Assembly: GCA_963771715.1 (NCBI GenBank)
Contig: CAVYUQ010000003.1
Coordinates: 310,001-374,000, forward strand
DNA from: JACVRW01 sp963771715
GTDB taxonomy: Bacteria; Actinomycetota; Thermoleophilia; Solirubrobacterales; Thermoleophilaceae
DNA length: 64,000 bases
Direction: 5' to 3'
Shown here: in pieces, positions 18,810 to 27,137 of the stretch
Layout of the letters: every line of letters starts with the position of its first letter
How positions within the stretch are numbered: the first letter of the stretch is position 1
Translations under genes and position numbers: made by a program
The notes under the pieces: model-generated
The model's database searches: none
The model's input: only the letters and a program-made list of their open reading frames with translations
Told to the model about the DNA's origin: nothing

Positions 18810-19744
18810 GGCGATTCGCCCGCGCCGGGCGCTTCCAGCACCTCGGCACGAGGTGGCTCCAACACCTCGGCGCGCCCGTAGTGCCCGACGGCGTCGAAGC
18901 TGCGCTTCGCGTGGAGGCCGCGGCGTAGGTCACAGTCGGCGATGAGGATCCCCTCCTCGCCGTAGAGCGGTCCGGCTATCGGCCTGCCCTCGGTCGGTTC
19001 GACGATCACCGCCCCGCCGCGTCCGTAGACCTCCCGCTCGGGCAGGTCCACGGGGAAGTCGTCCGGGAACGCCGAGCGCGGGATGTACTGCGGGACCGAG
19101 ACGACGTACGCCCCGGATTCGATGGCGATGTGTCGCATGCTGGCCAGCCAGCCGTCGGAGTCGTCGGCCGTGGGCGCGACCCAGATCTGAGGTCCGCCCT
19201 GGTACACCGCCCAGCGCGCCAGAGGCATCCGGTTCTCCCAGCAAATCAGGCCGCCGACCCGGCCCACTGGAGTGTCGACCACCGTGAGGTCGTCGCCCGC
19301 GCCGATGCCGTGGAAGAGCCGCTCGTGGTGAGTCGGCATGAGCTTGCGGTGCTTCCAGACGAGCCCCTCGGGCCCGATGAGGAGAAGCGAGTTGTACAGC
19401 GTCCCCGGACGCTCGGACTCGCGCTCGTTCACGCCGATCACGCAGTGCACGCCGTGCTCTGCGCACGCGTCGCCGAGCCGGTCCACGAGCGGACCCGGCA
19501 CGTCCACGGAGCTCTCCCACATCCGCTCCCAGAGCTCGTCGAAGCCGCCGAACCCCGCCGCGGCGCGCGCCCAGACGTTCGACGGGTAGAGCGACACGAA
19601 CGTCTCCGGCAGAACCGCCAGCTCCGCGCCCTGCGCCGCCGCGTCCCCGATCAGCCGGATGGCCTTGGCCACGCTCGCGTCGGCGTCGAGTATCACCGGC
19701 GTGGCCTGAATCGCCGCGACGCGGGTGGTGCGGAACTCGGTCAA
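18806..19744 (-). CDS. Nitrilase-family carbon-nitrogen hydrolase
   Basis: 312-residue cytoplasmic enzyme of the nitrilase superfamily, with the Glu-Lys-Cys triad: Glu47 in LPETF, Lys in HRKLMPTHHER (~134) and Cys in GGLICWENRMP (~168). The sequence around the Cys (CWENRMP) matches true nitrilases (branch 1), which convert nitriles to carboxylic acids and ammonia, better than amidase branches. A TTG start at 19744 is used, no better codon being in frame. It faces away from the GT-PHP gene with 26 bp between. The substrate is unknown. Confidence 0.9.
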   Translation of the reverse strand: MTEFRTTRVAAIQATPVILDADASVAKAIRLIGDAAAQGAELAVLPETFVSLYPSNVWARAAAGFGGFDELWERMWESSVDVPGPLVDRLGDACAEHGVHCVIGVNERESERPGTLYNSLLLIGPEGLVWKHRKLMPTHHERLFHGIGAGDDLTVVDTPVGRVGGLICWENRMPLARWAVYQGGPQIWVAPTADDSDGWLASMRHIAIESGAYVVSVPQYIPRSAFPDDFPVDLPEREVYGRGGAVIVEPTEGRPIAGPLYGEEGILIADCDLRRGLHAKRSFDAVGHYGRAEVLEPPRAEVLEAPGAGESP

Positions 19745-19770
19745 ATCGAGGCGATCGTATCCTGCGCAGG

Positions 19771-21606
19771 GTGCCCTTCTCGATAGCGCAGGTCACTCCC
19801 TGGCCCTGGGAGCAGCACCACGAGGTGAACCGCTTCGTGGAACGGCTCTCGGATGAGCTGTGCGCGCGCGGGCACCGCGTGGTCGTGGTCGCGCCGTCGG
19901 ACTCGCGCGAGCTGGTTCGGGATGGCCGCGCCACCGTCAGGGCGATGCGCTCGAATCCGGACGCTCTCTGGGGCGACCCGGGCTGCGCGTCGATGCTCGC
20001 CGTGGGCCAGTCGCTGCCGTTCCGGCGTGGCGGCTCGGTGTCGCTGCCGCTCGACGTGTCGCGCACGCTGGAGGAGCTCATGGAGCGGGCCGAGCTCGAC
20101 TTCATGCACGTGCACGAGCCCTTCGCTCCCAGCGCGGCGTCGGCGGCGCTGCGCCACTCGCGGGCTCTCAACGTCGGCACCTTCCACTCCACGACCGAGC
20201 GCTTCGTGTCCACACAGGTGGCGCGCAAGGTCGTGGAGCTCCTGTTCGGCCGCCTCGACGGCCGCACCGCCAGCTTCGCCGCCACCCGCGACCTGATCGA
20301 GCGCTACTTCCCGGGCGACTACACGGTGATCCGCCCGGGCGCGGACCTCCAGGAGCGGGTCGCGCAGAAGGCCGGTCCGCCTGAGATCGTGTTCTCGGAC
20401 GAGGAGGAGCGCGGCGCGCTGCGGCTGTTCCTGCGCGCCCTTCGCCGCCTGCCGACCGACCTCGACTGGCGCGCGACCATCTGGCTGCGCGACCCGGCCG
20501 CCACCACCGCTCCCACACTGTCGCGCCGGATGCGCGAGCGGGTGACGCTGGCCGGGCCCGCCGACGGCTCGGAGGCGCAGTACCTCGCCCGCGCCACGAT
20601 CGCGGTGGCCGCCTCGGCGGGCACCGCGCCGGCCCCGCAGCTCGTGCTGCGCGCCATGGCCGGCGGAGCCGTGCCCGTGGTCTCGCGGCTCCCGCAGTAC
20701 GAGGAGATCCTGCGCGAGGGCGAGCTCGGCCCGCTGTTCGAGCCGCGCGACGCCCTCACCCTTTCGGCTCAGCTCGAGCGGCTGCTCCGCGACCCGAAGC
20801 TGGTGTCCGGATACAGCAAGTCGATACGGGCCGCCCGGCCCGACCTCGAGTGGTCCCGCGTGGCGGACGAGTTCGAGGAGCTCTACGAGCGCATCGCCGC
20901 GCGCCGTCACGACTCGGACGCGACGCCGCAGCTGCGCAAGAAGCTCGGCAGCCGCGACTTCATCCACGTGGACCTCCACATGCACACGGACCACTCGCCC
21001 GACTGCGCGACCCCCGTGGACACGCTGCTCGACACGGCGAAGCGGGTGGGCCTCGGCGCGATCGCGGTGACCGACCACAACGAGATCTCCGGAGCGCTCG
21101 AGGCGCGCGACCGGGCCAACGGGATCAAGGTGATCGTGGCCGAGGAGGTCAAGACGGCGGACCAGGGCGAGGTGATCGGCCTCTTCATCGAGAAGAAGAT
21201 CCCGCGCGGCATGACGCTCCAGGAGACGATCGCCGAGATCCGCCGCCAGGGGGGCCTGGTCTACGTGCCCCACCCCTTCGACCGGATGCATGCGGTCCCC
21301 GACTACGAGCACCTGCTCGACGTGGTGGAGGACATCGACGCGATCGAGGTCTTCAACCCGCGGGTGGCGTTCTCCGCCTTCAACGAGGAGGCGGCGCGCT
21401 TCGCGGCCAAGTACCGGATCGTGGCGGGCGCGGGGTCGGACAGCCACGTGGCACAGGGGCTCGGCTCGGTGAAGATCCGGATGCGCGACTTCGACGGGCC
21501 CGAGGAGTTTCTCGAGTCGCTGCGCGACGCTGACATCGTCCGCAAGCGGCAGTCGCTCCTGTACGTCCAGGCGCTGAAGTTCCTCCAGACGCGCGGCAAG
21601 AAGTGA
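19771..21606 (+). CDS. Fusion: GT4-like glycosyltransferase domain plus PHP phosphoesterase domain
   Basis: 611 residues. Residues ~1-375 resemble a GT-B family 4 glycosyltransferase: N-terminal IAQVTPWPWEQHHEVNRFVE, acceptor-side DFMHVHEPFAPSA, and later IAVAASAGTAPAPQLVLRAM then AGGAVPVVSRLPQYEEIL in the nucleotide-sugar position. Residues ~405-600 form a PHP metal-dependent phosphoesterase: HVDLHMHTDHSPD, VTDHNEISGALEA, VPHPFDRM and GAGSDSHVAQGLG supply the metal-binding His/Asp/Glu set. The enzyme might make and trim a phosphorylated glycoside, but the coupling is inference. GTG start at 19771; the stop overlaps the next gene. Confidence 0.85.
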   Translation: MPFSIAQVTPWPWEQHHEVNRFVERLSDELCARGHRVVVVAPSDSRELVRDGRATVRAMRSNPDALWGDPGCASMLAVGQSLPFRRGGSVSLPLDVSRTLEELMERAELDFMHVHEPFAPSAASAALRHSRALNVGTFHSTTERFVSTQVARKVVELLFGRLDGRTASFAATRDLIERYFPGDYTVIRPGADLQERVAQKAGPPEIVFSDEEERGALRLFLRALRRLPTDLDWRATIWLRDPAATTAPTLSRRMRERVTLAGPADGSEAQYLARATIAVAASAGTAPAPQLVLRAMAGGAVPVVSRLPQYEEILREGELGPLFEPRDALTLSAQLERLLRDPKLVSGYSKSIRAARPDLEWSRVADEFEELYERIAARRHDSDATPQLRKKLGSRDFIHVDLHMHTDHSPDCATPVDTLLDTAKRVGLGAIAVTDHNEISGALEARDRANGIKVIVAEEVKTADQGEVIGLFIEKKIPRGMTLQETIAEIRRQGGLVYVPHPFDRMHAVPDYEHLLDVVEDIDAIEVFNPRVAFSAFNEEAARFAAKYRIVAGAGSDSHVAQGLGSVKIRMRDFDGPEEFLESLRDADIVRKRQSLLYVQALKFLQTRGKK

Positions 21607-22259
21607 TGCGCCCGAAAGGAGGGCAGCCTGCGCCGTCAAAAGCCAGTGGCCAGGTGCCGGCAACTGACGACGAGATTCGCGAGAAGTACCTGGAGCGAGC
21701 GATCCGTGAGCTGAATCAGCTCACCCGGGAGATCCAGAACTGTGAGCATTGCCCGCGCGGCAACCTCATGCCCGTGCTCGGCTCCGGGCACCCGCAGGCC
21801 GACATCATGCTGCTCAAGTTCGCGCCGGTGCCCTCGGAGATCGAGGAGGGCGTGGCGTTCTACGGCCGCGCAGGCAGCGCGCTCATGAAGAGCTTCAAGC
21901 GGCTGGGCATCGACCCGCTCGCCGTGTACGGCACCGTGTTCGTGAAGTGCCCGGTGCACGACACGGACGAGTCGGCCCCGGCTTGCCGCGCACGCGTGCG
22001 CGAGGAGATCGCGATCGTGCAGCCCAGGATCGTCGTCGTGATGGGTGACGAGGCGCTCGAGGAGCTGAACGACCTGCGCGTGCCGCTCGGCCGCCAGCTC
22101 GACTGGAAGCCGGGCGAGATCCAGCGCCTGACGCCCTCGATCGAGGCACTCACCGTGCCGGACATCGACCGCTCACTCGACGACGAGCAGACCAAGCGCG
22201 AGTTCTGGGCCGCCTTCCGGGCGCTCGGCGAGTGGTACGCGGACTTCCCGCCGTACTAG
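21606..22259 (+). CDS. Uracil-DNA-glycosylase-superfamily protein with altered active-site motifs
   Basis: 217 residues. The fold matches UDG families 4/5: a Cys pair (NCEHC, Cys46 and Cys49) plus FVKCPVHDTD and APACRARVREE give four cysteines placed as in the [4Fe-4S] enzymes, and RIVVVMGDEAL is the usual core strand. The catalytic motif 1, normally GEAPG, reads KFAPV here, and the C-terminal motif, normally a His-Pro-Ser/Ala type, reads LTPSIEALTVPD. Glycosylase activity is therefore doubtful. Start either ATG 21606 (TGATG overlap) or GTG 21603. It is coupled to the GT-PHP gene. Confidence 0.83.
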   Translation: MRPKGGQPAPSKASGQVPATDDEIREKYLERAIRELNQLTREIQNCEHCPRGNLMPVLGSGHPQADIMLLKFAPVPSEIEEGVAFYGRAGSALMKSFKRLGIDPLAVYGTVFVKCPVHDTDESAPACRARVREEIAIVQPRIVVVMGDEALEELNDLRVPLGRQLDWKPGEIQRLTPSIEALTVPDIDRSLDDEQTKREFWAAFRALGEWYADFPPY

Positions 22260-24152
22260 GACCGCGGTCCCGCGAGCCAGGTCTCGCTCCAGGCTGACCA
22301 GCCCGACGGCTGCCAGACCCTGTGCTGGAGCGCGTTGCTCGTGCCGCGGACCCAGAGGTCGATGCGGTTCGCGCTCGTGGCCACGGCCGCGGGCGCCGAG
22401 AGCGTGGGCCCGCCCAGCGGGACCCAGCCCGACCAGCCCCCGCCGTTGTTCACGCTGCGGTAGACCTGGCCGTCCGCGCCGCGGACGAACAGGTCGAGCC
22501 GGTCCGTGCCGCGCGAGGTCACGGCGGGCGCCGAGGTAGCTACTCCGCCGACGCTCGTCCACGGGCTCCAGGACGTGGTCCACGTCCTCCGCCAGATCGC
22601 GGAATCGGCGCCGCGCACGAAGACATCGACCCTGCCCGTGGCGTTCGAGATCGCGGCCGGCGCCGAGCCGGCGCCACCGGGGGGCGCGCCGATCGAGGCC
22701 CAGCCGGGCGACCACGTGGATCCGTTCCTGTAGCGGTGATAGATGGAGTTGTCCGCGCCGCGCAGGAACAGGTCGACGATCGAGGTGCCGCGTCGCGGCG
22801 AGGCGGCGGGACTCGCGTAGGTCATCCCCCCGACCGAGCTCCAGCTTCCCCACGCGCTGCCGTTGTAGCGACGCTGCCATACCGCGTTGTCGGTACCGCG
22901 AACGTAGACCTCGAGTCGCTTGGCGGCCGGCGCGGCGACCGCCGGGCGTGGACGATGTCGCGCCGCCGAGCGCGACGACGCTCGACCAGGGGCCCGGCGG
23001 CCTCGTGGCGCCATCCCACCACCTGCGGTAGATCGCGGCGTCGTCACCGGTGCCGCGCCAGAACACGTCCAGCCGGGAGGAGCCCCACGAGGCCGCGCCG
23101 GGCGAGTCGTCGTAGCAGGCTGCGTCGTTCTGCCGAGCGGCGAGGCACCACGTGTACCAGGCCAGCCGCCGCTTTCCGCACGCCGTCACGAGTGCCGTGT
23201 CCCAGGGGTTGGGGTACGCCTGGCACGTGGGGGCCGTTATGTCGGTGTCCTGGCGCACGTGGTAGTAGCTCAGGCGCGTGATCCGGTCGTGCGACGCCAG
23301 CCCCGAGCCCGTGTCGACCATCCACTTCACCTGATCGTCCTGCTGCGCCTCGGTCTGGCCGGGGACGCGCGAGTCGTCGAGGTGCGAGCCGGCCTCGGTG
23401 ACCCAGATCGGCAGGGCGGCACCCTTGGTGGCGCCGAGCGTGGTGACCAGGTCGTCGGTGCTCAGGAGGCTCTTGAACCTGACCGCGCCATGGGTGTGCC
23501 ATGAGACGGCGCTTCCGAACTCGCCGCCGGCCCGGTCGAACAGCTTCACGTACCGCTCCACGAACGAGGTGCTGTCCAGGTGCCGCTTGAGCGTGCCGTC
23601 CGAGTTGTAGTGGTCGTTGAAGTCGGGCGACAGCAGCCTGTCGTCCGGGTGGTTCTGCAAGAGATATTGCTTCAGCCGCACCGAGAAGTCCGCGACCATG
23701 GTTGCGCCCGAGGGCGTGAAGGTCCACCCCTTGAGGCCGGGCTCGTTCACCGGGCTCCACCATTCGACGTCGGCCGCGAACCTGTCTATGAACGGCGCGA
23801 CCTGGTCGATCCACGCCTGGCCGGTGAGCGGCACGCCCTGCCAGTTCTGCGGCGGCACCGAGAACGAGACCGCGATCTCCATGCCGCCCGGGGTGCGAGC
23901 GGCGGCGTTCGCCTCGTCGATCTTCGCCTGGATCTGCGAGCGGTATCCCGCATCACCAAGCTGATCCCACGCCGCGATCATCCGGTACGAGCTCGGCGTG
24001 AGCTCGTCGAAGGTCTCGTCAATCGAGATGGACGGCACGTGGAAGTCGTCCGAGAGGCCCCATCCGCCCGGCCCCACGTCGGCCGACGACGACGCCGGCA
24101 GCGCGGCGAAGGCGAGGGCCACGCATGCGCGGCCTGCGATCCGTCGGAACAT
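22256..24152 (-). CDS. Secreted glycosidase-like protein with C-terminal beta-propeller lectin repeats, one apparent frameshift
   Basis: About 631 residues if one extra G near 22946 is ignored. It has a signal peptide (CVALAFAALPASSSA), then a clan-A-like barrel with WWSPVNEPGLKGW (acid/base Glu) and IWVTEAGSHLDD (nucleophile Glu). After the barrel a tandem repeat begins: units such as RLEVYVRGTDNAVWQRR, VDVFVRGADSAIWRR and LDLFVRGADGQVYRS recur about every 45-48 residues, five or more copies, as in DUF346/PLL-type propeller lectins. The break falls at the first repeat; reading through it in the next frame restores the repeat exactly. A strong AAGGAGGG site fixes the ATG at 24152. Probable carbohydrate binder and hydrolase. 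Confidence 0.83.
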
Positions 24153-24246
24153 TGACCCTCCTTGGGGCGCAAGAGAGCTTTTGGGGCAGTGGGGCCACGT
24201 CCACGTTCTCATGGAACTGCGCGTACGCAAGCGCTACGCTCGACCC

Positions 24247-24669
24247 ATGAGCGCTGAGGCACGCGTTCTTGTCGTGGCGAACCGCACCGCCGAGTCCCCT
24301 GAGCTGCTCGACGCGCTGCGCACGAGGACGATGCAGGGCCCGTGCGCGTTCACGCTCTTGGTTCCCTCCACGCCGCACGGAATCGCCTGGGCGGCGGACA
24401 TGCACGGCGCGGGTGAGGAGGCCGAGGAGCACCGCAAGGCGTTCGTCGAGGAGCTACGCGTCGAGGGCCTCAACGTGGAGGACGCAAAGGTCGGCGACCC
24501 CGACCCGCTCGCCGCCATCCAGGACGAATGCAACTTCAGCGAGTACGACGAGCTGATCGTCTCGACGCTCCCACTCCATGTATCGAAGTGGCTCCGGGTG
24601 GACCTCCCGCGCAAGGCGAAGGCCGCCACGGGGCTGCCCGTGACCCACGTGGTGGGAAGCGAGAGCTAA
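24247..24669 (+). CDS. UspA-like small cytoplasmic protein
   Basis: 140 residues, one alpha/beta domain. It begins with a beta strand (RVLVVANRTAESPELLDAL) and ends with DELIVSTLPLHVSKWLRVDL followed by LPVTHVV, a pattern seen in universal-stress-like (HUP-fold) proteins of actinobacteria. The usual ATP-binding G-x2-G-x9-G(S/T) motif is absent, so it is probably of the non-nucleotide type. ATG start at 24247, 94 bp from the divergent glycosidase gene. The stop overlaps the next small gene (TAATG), so the two are translated together. Confidence 0.75.
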   Translation: MSAEARVLVVANRTAESPELLDALRTRTMQGPCAFTLLVPSTPHGIAWAADMHGAGEEAEEHRKAFVEELRVEGLNVEDAKVGDPDPLAAIQDECNFSEYDELIVSTLPLHVSKWLRVDLPRKAKAATGLPVTHVVGSES

Positions 24670-24842
24670 TGGACCTGGAGGAGCACACAGGAGTCGATCC
24701 CGTGATCGAGCGCACCTGCGCCGAGTGCGGGACCAAGCTGACCGAGCAGGAGATCCGAGCGTCGCTCGACACCGGCGGCCCGTTCCTGTGCACGGTGCAC
24801 GCGAACGAGGAAGTCGGGCTCGACGAGGACGTGGCGGGCTAG
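24669..24842 (+). CDS. Small zinc-ribbon-like protein
   Basis: 57 residues. The sequence RTCAECGTKLTEQEI carries a CxxC pair, and LCTVHANEE offers Cys and His for the second half of a zinc site, so a treble-clef or ribbon fold is likely. There is no signal peptide. The ATG at 24669 shares one base with the previous stop. No function is known; coupling to the Usp-like gene is the only context. The 3' end overlaps the convergent methyltransferase stop by 4 nt. Confidence 0.65.
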   Translation: MDLEEHTGVDPVIERTCAECGTKLTEQEIRASLDTGGPFLCTVHANEEVGLDEDVAG

Positions 24843-26206
24843 CGCTCCAGCAGAGCGACGCACTCGATGTGCGGCGTCTGCGGGAACATGTCCACCGGGC
24901 GCACGGTCTTCAGCACGTAGCCGCCGTCGTCCACGAGCTGCCGGGCGTTCGGCGCAAGCGTGGTGGGGTTGCAGGAGACGTAGACGATCCGCTGCGCCTC
25001 CGCCTCGATGATCCGGCGCACCACCTTCTGCGAGAGCCCGGCGCGCGGCGGGTCGACCACGATCACGTCGGGGCTCCCCGACTGCTCGAGCAGCTCGCGC
25101 ATCACGAGCCGCACGTCGCCCGCGAAGAACCTCGTGTTGTCGATGCCGTTCAGCTTCGCGTTCTCGATCGCGTCACGCACCGCCTCCTCCACCAGCTCGA
25201 CGCCCCAGACCTCGCCGGCGTCCAGGGCCAGCGCCAGGGCGATCGTTCCGATCCCGCAGAAGAGGTCGAGCACCTTCTCGCGGCCGCTGAGGCCGGCGAG
25301 CTCGGCCGCCGTGCCGTAGAGCCGCTCGGCCATCTCGGTGTTGGTCTGGAAGAACGCGTCCGGTGAGATCCGGAAGCGCAGCCCCGCCAGCTCCTCCTCG
25401 AGCACGGCGGATCCCTTCACCACCTTCGTGTCGCCGCCGCGCGTGGTCTCGGCCACGCCCTCGGCGTGCGTCCACAGGAACGAGTCGGCGGGAGTCGCGG
25501 CGGCCAGCTCGGCCACGCGGAACTCCGAGCCCGGGCTCGTGACGATGCGGGCCTGGACCTGTCCCGTGCGGCGGCCCTCGCGAACCACGAGGTTGCGGAG
25601 CACGCCCGTCTGCGTCTCCCGGTCCCACGCGGTGAGGCCCTCCGCGAGGCACCAGGCCTTCACCGCCTCGCGCACCTCGTTGATGCGCTCGGAGGCGAGG
25701 ATGTCGTCCTCCACGTCGTCGATGAGGTCGAAGCGCCCCGGGTGGTGGAAGCCCAGGACGAGCTCGCCGTCCTCGTCCATGCCGAACGAGTACTCGAGCT
25801 TGTTGCGGTAGCGCAGCCTCTGCTCGGCCGGGATGATCGGCTCGACCGGCGGGTCCTCGAAGCCGCCGATGCGAGACAGCGCCTCGCGCACCTGCGACTC
25901 CTTCTCCTCGAGCTGCCGCTCGTAGGGAAGCACCTGCCAGGGTGCGCCCGGGTGGGGAGCCACCGGCTCGACGCGCTCCGGGCTGGGCTCGAGCAGCTCC
26001 ACCAGCTCCGCCTCGGCCCACGAGCGCTTCGACTTCCCGATCCGCGCGCGCACGCGGTCGCCGGGCACCGCCCCGCGGACGAAGACGACGTAGCCGGTCT
26101 CGGTACGCGCGACGCCTGCCCCGCCATAGGCGAGACGGTCGATCGTCAGCTCGAGCTCGTCACCCCTCCGGGGACGCGGACGTGTGGTTGCCTGGGCGCC
26201 TTCCAC
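24839..26206 (-). CDS. TrmA/RlmD-type RNA (uracil-5-)-methyltransferase lacking Fe-S cysteines
   Basis: 455 residues. An N-terminal TRAM domain (LTIDRLAYGGAGVARTETGY) precedes the SAM-dependent core: LDLFCGIGTIALALA (SAM loop), DVIVVDPPRAGLS, YVSCNPTTLA (nucleophile Cys) and the base Glu in HIECVALLER. The family normally has four cysteines after the TRAM domain binding a [4Fe-4S] cluster; here that stretch reads VEPVAPHPGAPWQVLPYERQ with none. It should methylate uracil-5 in tRNA or 23S rRNA; the exact target cannot be told. GTG start at 26206. Confidence 0.92.
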   Translation of the reverse strand: MEGAQATTRPRPRRGDELELTIDRLAYGGAGVARTETGYVVFVRGAVPGDRVRARIGKSKRSWAEAELVELLEPSPERVEPVAPHPGAPWQVLPYERQLEEKESQVREALSRIGGFEDPPVEPIIPAEQRLRYRNKLEYSFGMDEDGELVLGFHHPGRFDLIDDVEDDILASERINEVREAVKAWCLAEGLTAWDRETQTGVLRNLVVREGRRTGQVQARIVTSPGSEFRVAELAAATPADSFLWTHAEGVAETTRGGDTKVVKGSAVLEEELAGLRFRISPDAFFQTNTEMAERLYGTAAELAGLSGREKVLDLFCGIGTIALALALDAGEVWGVELVEEAVRDAIENAKLNGIDNTRFFAGDVRLVMRELLEQSGSPDVIVVDPPRAGLSQKVVRRIIEAEAQRIVYVSCNPTTLAPNARQLVDDGGYVLKTVRPVDMFPQTPHIECVALLER

Positions 26207-26247
26207 GACGCCCTATGGTCGCAGGCCGCGGCAGAAGACCGGCGGCG

Positions 26248-27060
26248 TCAGCGCAGCTTCGACTCGATCGAGTTCAGGACGGTCTTGCGGTTGGCGTTGC
26301 GGCGCTCGTAGTCGCGCACCTTGCGCAGCTCCGCCGGCGTGAGGCCGCTGAGGCGGCTCACCACCTGATCCGCGGTGAGGTCGCCGTAGGCCGTGATCGG
26401 GAAGTTCGGGCCCACTCCTGCCGCGCGCCGGGCGCGATCCGCCTGCGCCAGCGCCGGCGAGGCCGCTCGCACCGCGCGGCTGCGCGCGCCGGACGCCTGC
26501 TTGCGCGCTCCGCCGACCGCGCCGCCGGCCCGCTTGCGGACTCCCGAGGTGCGCCCCTCGACCTCACTGCGCCCGCGGTCGAGCAGCCCCTCGAGGTCCT
26601 TGAGCACGTCGTTCGTCTGCTTGCGCCCCCTCTGGAGCAGGCTCGTGGCGAGCCCCTGGGCGTCGGCGGAGGTCATCCGGCCGCGGTCCACCGCCTCCTC
26701 GAGCGCCTCCTCGATGCGCTGGCGAGTGAGGAGCACCATCTCCATCGGGCCGATCAGGTTCTTGCGCAGGGCCTCGCGGAACTCGGCGACGGTCTTGGCC
26801 TCGACCCCGGCCTTCTTGGCCGGCCGCGACGCGGCGCGCGCCGTGCTCTTCGCTGCCTTGCGCGCCGTCTGCTGGCGTCCGCGAGCCTGACCGCCCTTCT
26901 TCGCGGCGGCCTTGCGCTTGGTCGAGGAGGCGGAGCCCGACGAGCTGCTGCGGCTGCGCGACGAGGCCGACGACGATCGGCTCGTCGACGAGCGCTTGCT
27001 CGCCGAGCTCGACCGCTTCGACCCACCGCTCGACTTGCCTGTGCTCCGTCGCTCCGCCAT
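26248..27060 (-). CDS. Basic histone/phasin-like protein with conserved C-terminal helical tail
   Basis: 270 residues in three parts. Residues 1-85 are Ser/Arg/Lys/Ala-rich and disordered, with AAAKKGG and TARKAAKSTARAA stretches like actinobacterial histone H1-like tails. Residues ~88-170 form a long amphipathic helix bundle (TVAEFREALRKNLIGPMEMV; QRGRKQTNDVLKDLEGLL) resembling phasins. The C-terminus (YGDLTADQVVSRLSGLTPAE, then VRDYERRNANRKTVLNSI) is a conserved motif I have seen in several actinobacterial nucleoid-type proteins. ATG start with GAGAGGGAG upstream. DNA or granule binding is inferred; a 16-bp tandem repeat lies just upstream. Confidence 0.78.
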   Translation of the reverse strand: MAERRSTGKSSGGSKRSSSASKRSSTSRSSSASSRSRSSSSGSASSTKRKAAAKKGGQARGRQQTARKAAKSTARAASRPAKKAGVEAKTVAEFREALRKNLIGPMEMVLLTRQRIEEALEEAVDRGRMTSADAQGLATSLLQRGRKQTNDVLKDLEGLLDRGRSEVEGRTSGVRKRAGGAVGGARKQASGARSRAVRAASPALAQADRARRAAGVGPNFPITAYGDLTADQVVSRLSGLTPAELRKVRDYERRNANRKTVLNSIESKLR

Positions 27061-27090
27061 GTCGCTCCCTCTCGTGTGCCCCGAACTCGT

Positions 27091-27122
27091 GGTTGGACTC
27101 TTCCCGGGTTGGACTCTTCCCG
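27091..27122. repeat. Perfect 16-bp tandem direct repeat upstream of the histone-like gene
   Basis: GGTTGGACTCTTCCCG occurs twice without a gap (27091-27106 and 27107-27122), in the 77-bp space between the histone-like gene start (27060) and the EEP gene stop (27138). It may be an operator for the histone-like gene or a recent slip duplication. The unit is not seen elsewhere in the window by eye. Confidence 0.85.
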
Positions 27123-27137
27123 CAAAACCGGACTATC

